NCBI RefSeq assembly: GCF_005491425.1
Contig: NZ_CP028083.1
Span: 3,656,001-3,720,000, forward strand
From: Lysinibacillus sp. SGAir0095
GTDB lineage: Bacteria > Bacillota > Bacilli > Bacillales_A > Planococcaceae
Direction: 5' to 3'
Length of the DNA stretch: 64,000 bases
Within the stretch, counting starts at the first letter, position 1. Each line of letters opens with the position of its first letter. This document shows positions 38,121-46,585 of this stretch, in pieces. The notes beneath the pieces were generated by a model that made no database searches, was not told where the DNA came from, and saw nothing but the letters and a program-made list of their open reading frames with translations. A program made the translations under genes and the position numbers.

Positions 38121-38918
38121 TCATCCTTCAGACGTTTTAACAGCAGTAAACGCCCTTCCTTTTGTTGCTCGATTCTTCCCTCTAAAATACTGGGAACATA
38201 GAATAATTACAATCATCAAATCAATTGCGTCTCCACCGTAATACATCAGCATTCCACCTAGCTGTGCATCTGCAGTTTCAACTCCAACAGGTGGATTTGC
38301 ATAGATCCATTTTGACAATATACTATGGGCTGCCATCGCAATAATTAGAACAATTGCCCTTAACTGAAAGCTTGTCCGATGAGACGTCACTTCTATATAA
38401 ATCATAGAAAGAGTAAAAACATAACCTGCCAAAAATACATGGACATGAACTAGGATATGAAGCAAACTGGATGAATGCATTGCAGTATATAAATCCGTTG
38501 AATATAGAATCCACAGTCCGCCTGCATTGAGTATACTCGCAATAATCGGATGGGTAATCCATTGAACATACCCACTTTTTAACACTTTGCTCAAAAATCT
38601 ACCCCACACAACTGGAACACTTCTTAATAGGAGTGTCATGGGTGCTGAGAGAACGATTAATAGCGGACCAAACATGCCTAATAAAAGATGGGTAATCATG
38701 TGGGCTGCAAAACTCACATGGGCTTTCTCAGCAATTGGCCCGATGATACTTAAAGAAACTGAAATAGTGCCCATTATCCAAAAGACAATACGGGCTATGG
38801 GCCATTTTTTATGTGTTTTATTTGTCATGAAAACAAAGACAATATAGCTGATTATAAATAACAGCAACCAAACATAAACCAATGAATTCAGGATACTAAC
38901 ACCTTCATGATTATGCAT
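38121..38918 (-). CDS. ctaG: Cytochrome c oxidase assembly factor CtaG (caa3 type)
   Basis: 265 residues with about seven membrane helices and conserved His in MITHLLLGMFGPLLIV, HSSSLLHILVHVHVFLAGYVF and MAAHSILSKW. These place it in the Caa3_CtaG family, needed in B. subtilis to assemble the Cu(A) or heme-copper centre of cytochrome caa3 oxidase. I start at ATG 38918 (GGAGA 6 bases upstream), which overlaps the DUF2243 stop by 8 bases and couples the two genes. An ATG five codons earlier is weaker. No oxidase structural genes are in the window. Confidence 0.88.
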   Translation of the reverse strand: MHNHEGVSILNSLVYVWLLLFIISYIVFVFMTNKTHKKWPIARIVFWIMGTISVSLSIIGPIAEKAHVSFAAHMITHLLLGMFGPLLIVLSAPMTLLLRSVPVVWGRFLSKVLKSGYVQWITHPIIASILNAGGLWILYSTDLYTAMHSSSLLHILVHVHVFLAGYVFTLSMIYIEVTSHRTSFQLRAIVLIIAMAAHSILSKWIYANPPVGVETADAQLGGMLMYYGGDAIDLMIVIILCSQYFRGKNRATKGRAFTAVKTSEG

Positions 38919-39393
38919 GATGCTTCTCCGCATTCTTCTTTAACTCAGGAGATTTTTTCTGCATCAATAGAATCAATCCGACAACAATCATACAGCAAGC
39001 AATCACGTTCCATACAATATCGTAGTAAATGACCTCTACATCGTAACGAATCTGGTGTAGGCGCATTAGTTTATGCTGAATGATCCCGTCATAAAGTTGA
39101 AATAGTCCCGCACCTAAAATTGCCGCCCCAACCCATCGTTTTATATTCCATACTTTTCTTTTACGTATATCCGCTAACATAAAGAGTCCAACTACTGTAG
39201 CAAACCAACTGAATGCATGAAAAAGCCCATCCGAAATCAGACCAATACTTGTTGTAGATTTATCATAAAAATGATGCCAATGTAACAGTTGATGGAAGAC
39301 TGCTTCGTCTATAAAAGCAACTAACCCCAATCCAAATAAAACACCTGACCAAAAATTGAAAGGCTCATCTTGACTATTTTTTCTCTTTTCCAT
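38911..39393 (-). CDS. DUF2243 membrane protein
   Basis: 160 residues with four membrane helices. The family signature LFGLGLVAFIDEAVFHQLLHWHHFYD (shown here as its two halves, FGLGLVAFIDEAVFHQLL and HWHHFYD) provides several conserved His, and IIQHKLMRLHQIR supplies another His pair. DUF2243 genes commonly lie next to ctaG, as here, which suggests a role in oxidase or copper handling, but no function is established. I start at ATG 39393 with AAGGG 8 bases upstream. A GTG three codons earlier is possible. The tail ends KNAEKHHA. Confidence 0.82.
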   Translation of the reverse strand: MEKRKNSQDEPFNFWSGVLFGLGLVAFIDEAVFHQLLHWHHFYDKSTTSIGLISDGLFHAFSWFATVVGLFMLADIRKRKVWNIKRWVGAAILGAGLFQLYDGIIQHKLMRLHQIRYDVEVIYYDIVWNVIACCMIVVGLILLMQKKSPELKKNAEKHHA

Positions 39394-39483
39394 TCCATTC
39401 ACCCTTAAGTTTAGTTATACCTATCTTTCCCATTCTACCCATGTATGAAGAAAGCTAAAAGTTACGAACTTATATTAAAAAGT

Positions 39484-39731
39484 AGAGGCTGAGACATAAG
39501 TAGCAATCTCAAGAAAGTTAGCGCAAATCTATACTAAGAATTTGATACTTTCATCATTGATTGAAGTGTAGGGTCGACTCCTGCGGGAATAGCACGAAGC
39601 CCGAGACTACAGGATCTGGCCGCGCCCGTGAAAAAGCGTACCCGGAACGGAAAATCAATTTCCACCACACCGAAAAAACACCATTTTTCTACTTGAGAAA
39701 AATGGTGTTTTTGGGTTTTGTCCCAGCCTCT
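39484..39731. repeat. Inverted-repeat intergenic element (MITE-like)
   Basis: A 248-base element bounded by AGAGGCTGAGACA (39484-39496) and TGTCCCAGCCTCT (39719-39731), which are inverted copies with one mismatch. The inside is unusually GC-rich for this genome (GTCGACTCCTGCGGGAATAG...GCCGCGCCCG) and has no open frame. I know very similar intergenic sequences (AGAGGCTGGGACAAAA ends, CGACTCCTGCGGGA core) as dispersed repeats in Bacillus and Planococcaceae genomes. It carries its own terminator. Confidence 0.7.
39674..39712. terminator. Perfect 17-pair hairpin inside the repeat element
   Basis: Arms 39674-39690 and 39696-39712 (AAAAACACCATTTTTCT and its complement) around ACTTG, with A runs outside on the left and T runs on the right. 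It can stop transcripts from both sides, including czcD on the minus strand. Confidence 0.75.
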
Positions 39732-39743
39732 TCAAAAAAACGA

Positions 39744-40700
39744 TTAATGGTGATGGTGGTGATGATTACTATCATGGTCATTTTTGCATAGAATGGAATT
39801 TTCATGAGCATGCTCAGAATCCTCCATTTGGACAGTTATATGACCGATTCCAAGATGGAGTAAATCATGCTCGATTGATTTCAACAGCTTTTGACATTGT
39901 TGTATTGTCATGTCTTCAGTAACCACTGCGTGACAAGAAAGTGCATTTTGACCACTCGTAATGCTCCATACATGTAAATCATGAATATTAAGTATGCCTG
40001 GTTTATTTTCAAACACATTAATAATTTCATCGATCTGAATATTGCTCGGTGCACCTTCCATTAATACATGTATAGAATCCTTTGTAACCCGAATTCCACT
40101 TACAATAACAATTAGAGCAACGATTACACTAGCAAGTGGATCTGCAAAGCTCCAGCCAAAGAACATAATAAGAAGTGCTGCAATAATTGCTCCAACTGAT
40201 CCCAGCATATCCCCGATAACATGTAAAAAAGCTGCTCGTAAGTTTAAGTTTTCTTTAGTATCTGCACCGCGCATTAAAATCCATGCCACAAGTATATTAA
40301 CCAGTAACCCAACAATGGCAATGACTAGCATACCTGAGGACGTAATTTCTGGCGGATTTGTAAAGCGTTCAATCGCTTCATAGAAAATAAAAATAGCTAC
40401 TAGAATTAAAGTTACACCATTAAATACTGCAGCTAAAATTTCAAAACGTTTGTACCCGAAGGTTTTACTGTAGCTTGCAGTCTTTTCACCAAATTTAAAA
40501 GCAAGAACCCCTACCCCTAAAGAAATTGCATCACTTAACATATGTCCTGCATCTGACAATAGGGCCAGACTATTGGTTAAGAACCCACCTATTACTTCTA
40601 CAATCATAAAGGAAGCTATAATAAAAAATGCAATTGTTAATGTTTTTTTGTTTGCTCCATGGGTATGATTATGATGTGCGTGATCATGTCCGTGTCCCAT
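39744..40700 (-). CDS. czcD: Cation diffusion facilitator (zinc/cobalt efflux)
   Basis: 318 residues with six membrane helices. The metal site residues are in ALLSDAGHMLSDA (helix 2, HxxxD) and AAFLHVIGDMLGS (helix 5). The ends are His-rich (GHGHDHAHHNHTHG and the final SNHHHHHH), and a cytoplasmic ferredoxin-like domain lies between. It exports Zn, Co or Cd in exchange for protons. The next gene upstream encodes a CzrA-like repressor, and a 12-2-12-type operator lies at 40724-40747 just before the ribosome site (AAGGGGG). This is the usual czr unit of Gram-positive bacteria. Confidence 0.94.
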   Translation of the reverse strand: MGHGHDHAHHNHTHGANKKTLTIAFFIIASFMIVEVIGGFLTNSLALLSDAGHMLSDAISLGVGVLAFKFGEKTASYSKTFGYKRFEILAAVFNGVTLILVAIFIFYEAIERFTNPPEITSSGMLVIAIVGLLVNILVAWILMRGADTKENLNLRAAFLHVIGDMLGSVGAIIAALLIMFFGWSFADPLASVIVALIVIVSGIRVTKDSIHVLMEGAPSNIQIDEIINVFENKPGILNIHDLHVWSITSGQNALSCHAVVTEDMTIQQCQKLLKSIEHDLLHLGIGHITVQMEDSEHAHENSILCKNDHDSNHHHHHH

Positions 40701-40723
40701 TTAAGTACCCCCTTTCGTTATAT

Positions 40724-40747
40724 ATTAGTATATGTGCATATAGTAAT
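40724..40747. promoter_or_regulatory. CzrA-type operator in front of czcD
   Basis: ATTAGTATATG-TG-CATATAGTAAT is an imperfect 11-2-11 palindrome of the SmtB/CzrA class. It lies 24 bases before the czcD start and right behind the czrA stop. Confidence 0.65.
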
Positions 40748-40774
40748 ATTGGTTATCTTTGAAAATTAAACCGT

Positions 40775-41092
40775 TTAACTGTGCTTAGCATGCTCAATTG
40801 TTTGTTTAAGCATATGGATAACGTGCTCATCATCATAAGAATAAAACAGGGATGTACCCTCTCGTCTATATTTTACCAATCGCAAATTTTTCAAAAATCT
40901 AAGCTGATGTGAAACCGTTGATTGTCTTAAATCAAGAGATTCTGCTATATCATTGACCGAATGTTCTTTATGGAATAATAAATTTAATATACGTATTCGA
41001 GTTGGATCGCTTAATGCCTTAAAAGTTTGAGAAACAAGAAATAATGTCTCCTCATCTAAGTCGTAAGGATGTTCATTTATTTGCTCTTCCAA
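40775..41092 (-). CDS. czrA: ArsR/SmtB-family zinc-responsive repressor (CzrA-like)
   Basis: 105 residues: a winged helix-turn-helix ([25 protein letters not shown]) and a last helix with [18 protein letters not shown]. In it an Asp, then His at +2, +13 and +16, reproduce the alpha-5 zinc site (D84, H86, H97, H100) of S. aureus CzrA. There is no Cys pair of the ArsR/CadC type. It should release its operators on binding zinc or cobalt. The start is TTG 41092, with AAGGAGGAG 7 bases upstream. It lies 74 bases before czcD in the same direction. Confidence 0.93.
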   Translation of the reverse strand: MEEQINEHPYDLDEETLFLVSQTFKALSDPTRIRILNLLFHKEHSVNDIAESLDLRQSTVSHQLRFLKNLRLVKYRREGTSLFYSYDDEHVIHMLKQTIEHAKHS

Positions 41093-41108
41093 TTTAGCTC
41101 CTCCTTAT

Positions 41109-41132
41109 ATATATGATTATATATTCATATAT
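41109..41132. promoter_or_regulatory. CzrA-type operator in front of czrA
   Basis: ATATATGA-N8-TCATATAT (perfect 8-base arms), 17 bases before the czrA start, with a further overlapping palindrome ATATTCATATATGAATAT. This suggests autoregulation. Confidence 0.6.
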
Positions 41133-41220
41133 GAATATTGTAAGCAAAATAGTCCTCTTTGTCTAGAAATATATGTAAGATAATTTGACGAACAGCAACT
41201 TCGATTCTATGTCTCCAGTA

Positions 41221-41258
41221 AAAAAAGAGCCGGCAATTCTAAAATGCCAGCTCTTTTA
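41221..41258 (-). terminator. Terminator of the SLH protein gene
   Basis: AAAAGAGC-GGCA and TGCC-GCTCTTTT make a 12-pair interrupted stem with T residues on the minus strand, just past the stop at 41264. Confidence 0.75.
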
Positions 41259-41263
41259 TTTAA

Positions 41264-43495
41264 TCAATAGTATCTATAACTATTACCACTTTCATAAATA
41301 TTATGTGCTAATTGAATTGTGGATACAGCCAGTTCAGCATAAGTAACTGATTTTTTCGGATAAAATAATCCTTTTTCTGATGGAAGAATTTCAAGTGCAT
41401 CCGCTAATGCAACATACCCAGGGTAGGCTACATCTTTTGCATCTTTGATTCCCTTAAGCTGATAAATACCACTATGTTTTGCAGCTTGATCTAAACCTAG
41501 TGCTTTTATATACCATAGTGCCAGTTCTTCACGAGTAATATGATCAGAAGACTTAAACTCCTTTTTCTCAGCATCCAAAATACCCAGCGAAACAGCACGT
41601 TCAACTACCTGATAATATTGATTATCCGGGGAAATATCTTCGAAAGTTTGATGAGCCTCTTCGTCTTGTGGATACTCTCCCCCATAGAATGAAGAAATTG
41701 ATCTAATAAGAACCTTTAAGGCCTCTCCTCTTGTCACAGACTTCTCTGCATTGAACTTGCTATCTTCAACCTCTAAAATATTGTTTTGAATTAGGTAATT
41801 TAACTCTTCTCCTGCTGTGTCATGAGTTACAATCGGGTACTCTTTTACACCAAATGGGCTTGTCCACTCGCCACTTTTCGCGTCTAGAGAAGTGGAGGAT
41901 TTATCGTTAAAGATAGGGCTATATACTAGCGAATAGTGCTTTGTTTCGTCTTGGTGGTTTTCTTTTACATACTGTAACTTCAGACTAAGTGCTTCATCGA
42001 AGATCTTTTCCACTTTTTCTTTCGATAAAATGTCTTCAGTTGTTGGCCATTCTTCAACTTCCAGCTCATTCACATATAGATTATTCAATGACCCATCAGA
42101 ATCAATACCAATACTTATATCATTTCCTGCTACAACAATATTATTAATGATTCTAGGGAATGAGAAATTATAGACACCATATTCTTCGTCGATATATGGT
42201 TCAGCAATAGGTTTGATGTATTCATGCAAAGAAGAAGGTACCCATTCTTTTAGGTAGCTAATCGCTTGAGACAATGCTTCACTACTAGTTAACTTCTTGT
42301 CATTATTTGGTTTTTCACCAATCTCACTTAAAACATCATTTTTAACGCTAAAATAATGGATGATCTCACCTGTTTGTTTATCTAATTCTATGCTTGTCCC
42401 ATATCCACCATTTCGATATTCATAGGAGTAACTAATACTGATTATTTCTTTACCATCTCGAGTTATTCTTTCTTCAATACTATCCAATCTTAACTTAATC
42501 TTATCCGAATCAATCGTTAACAATTTTTTAGCGATTTCTTTTGCATCTTCAACTGTTATTGCCTCTTGTCTTGGCTTTAAAGGTTGCTGCACTAGTTTTT
42601 CCACCTTTGGGTTTTGTGGAAGATTCTCTGCAAAGCCATTATTCGTTAACCATTGGCCAGTTAAAGCATTAATACCTGAATACTGAGTTACCGGTGCATA
42701 TACCAGCTGTACATTATTTTTATCTGTTCTGTAGTCATAGTTTACTTGGTATTGTAATTGAAGATTCAAATTTTCTTTGAATTTACTTAAGACGTCTTTT
42801 TCACTTACTAGCTTCTCTGCTTTCTCAAAGGTATTTTTGCCATTGCTCGGTGAGTATTGATAATACTGTACAATATCTCCATTTCCTAGAACGACCACAT
42901 CTATTCTTTGATCAGCAATTTCAATTTTATTTTCGGTATTGATAAATGAGAAATAATAATGAATCGGCTCTGTTAATACTTGATTTGAATAGTAGTAATA
43001 ATATTCACTATTATTCTTATCCAGCTGATACTGCTTGCCGTTAGAAAACTTCTTAACAAAGTTCTGTGCTAGATCTTGCGCTTCTTCCTTCGTTATTTTT
43101 GCTGGAAAAAGTGCTTCTTTTTTGTCAGTTGGTTCAAAATGGAAACTCTCTAATTCTAGGTTGTCTCCTATAAAAGTGGCATTTCCGAATAATTCCTTAC
43201 CTTGAATTAACTTTGAAAAGCTTAAATCATATCTAACGGTTTCATCTTCCGGATAATAGTGACCAGAGCTAAGATGAAAATCACTTGTTGATAAAGAATC
43301 AAATTTTTTCGGAAATAGCTCTTTAAACTTTTTAATTACTTGGTTTTTCGATACATTATTATCCGTAGAAGCAACTTGAATTTGTAAATTTTTAGCGGAT
43401 GGTTGTTCCAGAGTTTCAGCATTTCCTACAGACATCATTCCAAAAGACATTGCTAACGTTAAAACGGGAATTCCAACTTTATTTAACTTTACCAA
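41264..43495 (-). CDS. Surface protein with YcdB/PepSY-like repeats and SLH domains
   Basis: 743 residues. A signal peptide (LNKVGIPVLTLAMSFGMMSVGNAE) is followed by two large repeats of the YcdB/YcdC type, each with an ITKEEAQDLAQNF- or TVEDAKEIAKKLL-like PepSY segment and a tyrosine-rich beta region. At the C-terminus are SLH motifs (ITREELALWYIKALG; VTYAELAVSTIQLA), which would bind the protein to pyruvylated wall polymer. I start at TTG 43495, because AGGAGG lies 6 bases before it; the ATG five codons upstream overlaps that very site and has none of its own. Function unknown; PepSY domains often restrain peptidases. Confidence 0.85.
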   Translation of the reverse strand: MVKLNKVGIPVLTLAMSFGMMSVGNAETLEQPSAKNLQIQVASTDNNVSKNQVIKKFKELFPKKFDSLSTSDFHLSSGHYYPEDETVRYDLSFSKLIQGKELFGNATFIGDNLELESFHFEPTDKKEALFPAKITKEEAQDLAQNFVKKFSNGKQYQLDKNNSEYYYYYSNQVLTEPIHYYFSFINTENKIEIADQRIDVVVLGNGDIVQYYQYSPSNGKNTFEKAEKLVSEKDVLSKFKENLNLQLQYQVNYDYRTDKNNVQLVYAPVTQYSGINALTGQWLTNNGFAENLPQNPKVEKLVQQPLKPRQEAITVEDAKEIAKKLLTIDSDKIKLRLDSIEERITRDGKEIISISYSYEYRNGGYGTSIELDKQTGEIIHYFSVKNDVLSEIGEKPNNDKKLTSSEALSQAISYLKEWVPSSLHEYIKPIAEPYIDEEYGVYNFSFPRIINNIVVAGNDISIGIDSDGSLNNLYVNELEVEEWPTTEDILSKEKVEKIFDEALSLKLQYVKENHQDETKHYSLVYSPIFNDKSSTSLDAKSGEWTSPFGVKEYPIVTHDTAGEELNYLIQNNILEVEDSKFNAEKSVTRGEALKVLIRSISSFYGGEYPQDEEAHQTFEDISPDNQYYQVVERAVSLGILDAEKKEFKSSDHITREELALWYIKALGLDQAAKHSGIYQLKGIKDAKDVAYPGYVALADALEILPSEKGLFYPKKSVTYAELAVSTIQLAHNIYESGNSYRYY

Positions 43496-43609
43496 AATAT
43501 TCCTCCTCATCTGTTATACCAAATATTGTAATACAAAAGATATAGATTAAAAATAGGAATTTCTATTTATCTTATTTTTTCTCCATTGTAATAATATTTT
43601 TTTTCGCAT

Positions 43610-43644
43610 AAAAAAAGGGCAGTTTTACTTTTACTGCCCTTTTA
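43610..43644 (-). terminator. Terminator of the LysM-GH18 gene
   Basis: AAAAGGGCAGT (43613-43623) and ACTGCCCTTTT (43633-43643) pair perfectly. On the minus strand seven T follow. Confidence 0.85.
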
Positions 43645-43682
43645 CATATTCAATAATTATTTATGATTACAGTAAATCCATC

Positions 43683-44972
43683 TTAACGCTTCACAACGTT
43701 GAAATTCTCACCAATTAATAACCAATTCTGAGGAAATGAGAATCCAAGCTTCCAGTAGCTAATCCCTCGTAAGTTTAATCGTTTCATAAGATTAAACTTC
43801 GCCTGGATAGATCGTGCATCTTCAAACCATACTTTATGAGCTTTTCCCTCATTATCCACATAGTTAAAGTGTGGGGCTTGTGCAGTATAATCATATTCGA
43901 TTACAGCGTTATTTGTTCTTGCCAACTCAATCGCTCTTTGGGGACTTACAGCTCTGGCATACTGGCCACCCTGAACAAAAGGGAGTGTCCAATTATAGCC
44001 ATATAAATTCTGGCCCATCATAATCTTATTTGCTGGCATTTCTGTTAAAGCATACTGGAGAACCTCTTCTACCTGCGGAATAGGTGAAACCGGCATTGGC
44101 GGTCCACCCGAGTAGCCCCACTCATAAGTCATGAGTACCGAGAAGTCCACTATTTCTCCGTGCGCTCGATAATCATGGGCCTCGTACCATTGTCCAGCCT
44201 GCTCGGCACTTGTTTTTGGCGCTAATGCAGTCGAAACTAAGAACCCTTCCCCGTGTAAGTAATCTACAGCTTTTCTTAAAAAATTATTATAGGCTTGGCG
44301 TTGATCACCTGGAAGAAATTCAAAATCAAAGTGAATATCTGATACACTACCTATTCTTCGAGCTTCCTCAACGATGTTCTCTAGCAATACTTCTTGTACA
44401 GCTGTGCTTTGCAAAATAGCTCTACCCAGCTCACCACTGAACTGACCATTCTCTAAATTGGAAACTACCATCATTAATGAAGCTCCAGCTTCTCTCGCTG
44501 TTTCCGGTATCCCTTCAATTGGAAGAGGGTCAAGGCTTCCATCTCTTCTCGCCTCATAACTAAACGGTGCTAAATACGTTAAAAATGGCCCCACTTCTCT
44601 TGCTTCATTTAATAATTCCTGACTAACTGTATCACCGATCGGTTCAATATAAATATTGACTTCTGCACTTCTTTTTTGCATTGGTGGGATATACAACCGT
44701 GTCCCTACTCTTAAAGGTGTGTTTACATTAATGCCATTGATTTGGGCTAGATTGCTCGCACTTGTACCAAAGCGTTGAGCTATTGAGTAGAGCGTATCCC
44801 CTTGTTGCACCCAATAAAAACTACCGGTAATTGGAATAACAATTGCTTGCCCTACGACCAAGTTTCCGGGTTCGTCTAATTGATTAGCTTGTATGATCCT
44901 TTCTGCTGTAGTGTTATATGCTTGTGCGATTCCAAAAAGCGACTGGCCAGGCTGGATCACATGAATTTGAAT
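43683..44972 (-). CDS. LysM-GH18 glycosidase (spore-cortex hydrolase type, YaaH/SleL-like)
   Basis: 429 residues if read from ATT 44972. Two LysM domains (each with GQSLFGIAQAYNT- or GDTLYSIAQRFGT-type motifs) bind peptidoglycan. A GH18 barrel follows with the catalytic Glu in IHFDFEFLP. The family cleaves spore cortex peptidoglycan during germination or acts on the coat. The obvious GTG start (44960) has no ribosome site; GGGAGG lies 7 bases before ATT 44972, which would give MQIHVIQPGQSLFGIA, the usual family N-terminus. So this looks like a rare ATT start; 44960 is the conservative alternative. No signal peptide, as usual for spore proteins. Confidence 0.88.
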   Translation of the reverse strand: MQIHVIQPGQSLFGIAQAYNTTAERIIQANQLDEPGNLVVGQAIVIPITGSFYWVQQGDTLYSIAQRFGTSASNLAQINGINVNTPLRVGTRLYIPPMQKRSAEVNIYIEPIGDTVSQELLNEAREVGPFLTYLAPFSYEARRDGSLDPLPIEGIPETAREAGASLMMVVSNLENGQFSGELGRAILQSTAVQEVLLENIVEEARRIGSVSDIHFDFEFLPGDQRQAYNNFLRKAVDYLHGEGFLVSTALAPKTSAEQAGQWYEAHDYRAHGEIVDFSVLMTYEWGYSGGPPMPVSPIPQVEEVLQYALTEMPANKIMMGQNLYGYNWTLPFVQGGQYARAVSPQRAIELARTNNAVIEYDYTAQAPHFNYVDNEGKAHKVWFEDARSIQAKFNLMKRLNLRGISYWKLGFSFPQNWLLIGENFNVVKR

Positions 44973-45054
44973 TTCGTTTCCTCCCTTTTATCGTTCATGG
45001 TAATTACACCTAGTATTTTATGTTTCTATTACTTCTTACATAACAGGACTTCAC

Positions 45055-45094
45055 AAAAAAATCCCTATTTATAGTCAGAGCTACAAATAGGGAT
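45055..45094 (-). terminator. Terminator of the YkuI-like gene
   Basis: ATCCCTATTT (45061-45070) and AAATAGGGAT (45085-45094) are perfect arms; on the minus strand seven T follow. The left 20 bases recur at 46464-46483. Confidence 0.8.
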
Positions 45095-45099
45095 CGTGA

Positions 45100-46311
45100 T
45101 TAGTTCACAATATTATGTTCGTATAAATAATCGTAGGTGATGTCGACGAATAAATACTCGCGGTCGTTTAGCGCCATTGAGAAAGTTCGGGTAAGCTCTC
45201 CAGTTTCGATATCACTGTAAATGCCCGATAGATTACCTTTTTCCGTGTTACGGATTTTGATAATGTTGAATAAGAAATATGGACGCCAGCTCCAATTTTT
45301 TCCTACTGCACATTCTTCAACATCCCATTTTCCGTTATGGCGAACAATATTGGGGGAAATTTGAAACCCCTCATCATTACAAATATAAAAACGGAATGCA
45401 TAATCCTCTAATTGGTTAGCTAATTGTAGGAGTTTTTCAACATTTTCGCCATCTGGTTTAGTAACCTCTACAATTGATGTAATCTTTTTCCCAAGATTCT
45501 TCATTTCCTCAAATTTACCCTCAAGCAATCTTTTTTCAGCTGAGATAAATTGCTTACATTCGTTTCGGAAACGATCCTTTAGTGTATCTTTCGGAATGAA
45601 TTGATTGGACGGTTTTTGTAAATAAACCCCTTTAAAAAATCTTGCGCCACTTTTCCATGCGTGATGTAACTGATAATCTGTATGAATGTTATCAAACATC
45701 AAGGCGGCACCTATTTTCACAGCTAATGACTGAATCGTTGTAAACACATGGTTTTGTGCTCCCCAAGCATTATAATTTAACTGGCTTACATTAATTTTTA
45801 ATGTAGCTGGTTCAAACATTAAAATCTGATCCAGGTTACTCTCAGAACCTATATTATCTAACGCAACTTTTACTCCATATGTCTTAATATAGCGAATTGG
45901 ATGCTGCAGCTGTTCACTTTCCCCTTTGAACTTGTGCTCAGGTATTACAAGATAGATATAAGATAATAGTTCTTCACCTAATGCCTCTTTTAGCAATTGG
46001 AAATATCCATCTCCAAAATCCTCCATCAATAAATTTGGATTGCATGGAATATAAAGTCTGACATGGTTTTGAGCAATCTCATCTTTTGCCAATTCGATTG
46101 TTTTTTTAACGAGTGCCTGCTCTACTTCAGTACGAATTTCTACTGGTATTGCTTCATCGTATGTAAAATCAATTACATTAATCGTTTCCCCATCATTTGT
46201 ATATTGACCGATTACTTCGTATGCAACAATGACATGCTCATCTGCACTATAAATCGGTTCAAATAAAATAACCATCTCATCTAGTTTTTCTAGAAAATCA
46301 AGCACATCCAT
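45100..46311 (-). CDS. ykuI: EAL-domain protein, YkuI-like (c-di-GMP binding)
   Basis: 403 residues: an N-terminal EAL domain and a C-terminal PAS/Cache-like YkuI_C domain (IVEVTKPDGENVEKLLQLANQL..., RPYFLFN). The EAL motif reads AYEVIG and the DDFG position reads LDNIGS, so one of the paired metal Asp residues is Asn. The usual catalytic set is therefore incomplete, and the protein is more likely a c-di-GMP sensor than an efficient phosphodiesterase. I start at ATG 46311, with GGGGG 8 bases upstream. It is read alone. Together with the c-di-GMP riboswitch at 54667 it shows that this genome uses the messenger. Confidence 0.85.
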   Translation of the reverse strand: MDVLDFLEKLDEMVILFEPIYSADEHVIVAYEVIGQYTNDGETINVIDFTYDEAIPVEIRTEVEQALVKKTIELAKDEIAQNHVRLYIPCNPNLLMEDFGDGYFQLLKEALGEELLSYIYLVIPEHKFKGESEQLQHPIRYIKTYGVKVALDNIGSESNLDQILMFEPATLKINVSQLNYNAWGAQNHVFTTIQSLAVKIGAALMFDNIHTDYQLHHAWKSGARFFKGVYLQKPSNQFIPKDTLKDRFRNECKQFISAEKRLLEGKFEEMKNLGKKITSIVEVTKPDGENVEKLLQLANQLEDYAFRFYICNDEGFQISPNIVRHNGKWDVEECAVGKNWSWRPYFLFNIIKIRNTEKGNLSGIYSDIETGELTRTFSMALNDREYLFVDITYDYLYEHNIVN

Positions 46312-46463
46312 CCACAAAACCCCCATGTCTTACTTCTTTTCTTATCCCCATTATACACCAATTCCTATGTTAGGAAATATTACACAATATGACGATTTGG
46401 AAAAAAGATTATACTATAATTATATTCTTTAAAGGCTTATTTCAAAACCTTTGTCAAAATTAT

Positions 46464-46483
46464 ACAAAAAAATCCCTATTTAT
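46464..46483 (+). repeat. Second copy of the ykuI terminator left arm
   Basis: ACAAAAAAATCCCTATTTAT is identical to 45053-45072, but here no complementary right arm follows. It may be a leftover of a duplication at the other end of ykuI. Confidence 0.4.
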
Positions 46484-46508
46484 TAGTTAGTCACCTAATC
46501 AAGGGCGT

Positions 46509-46545
46509 AAAAAAAGCCATTCCATCTCTGGAATGACTCTTTTTC
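46509..46545 (-). terminator. Terminator of the DHA2 efflux gene (first copy)
   Basis: AAAG-ATTCCA and TGGAAT-CTTT arms with A runs on the left and T runs on the right, 40 bases past the stop at 46586. On the minus strand the T tract is strong. Confidence 0.75.
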
Positions 46546-46585
46546 TATATAAAGTACACAGTGATAGGTGTAATATATAACGAAT

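Noticed and set aside
38053-38241. 62-codon plus-strand frame
   Set aside because: It starts inside the ligD terminator and is mostly antisense to ctaG.
39744-39770. Possible affinity-tag artefact from the six terminal His codons of czcD
   Set aside because: His-rich ends are normal for cation diffusion facilitators, and the N-terminus is also His-rich.
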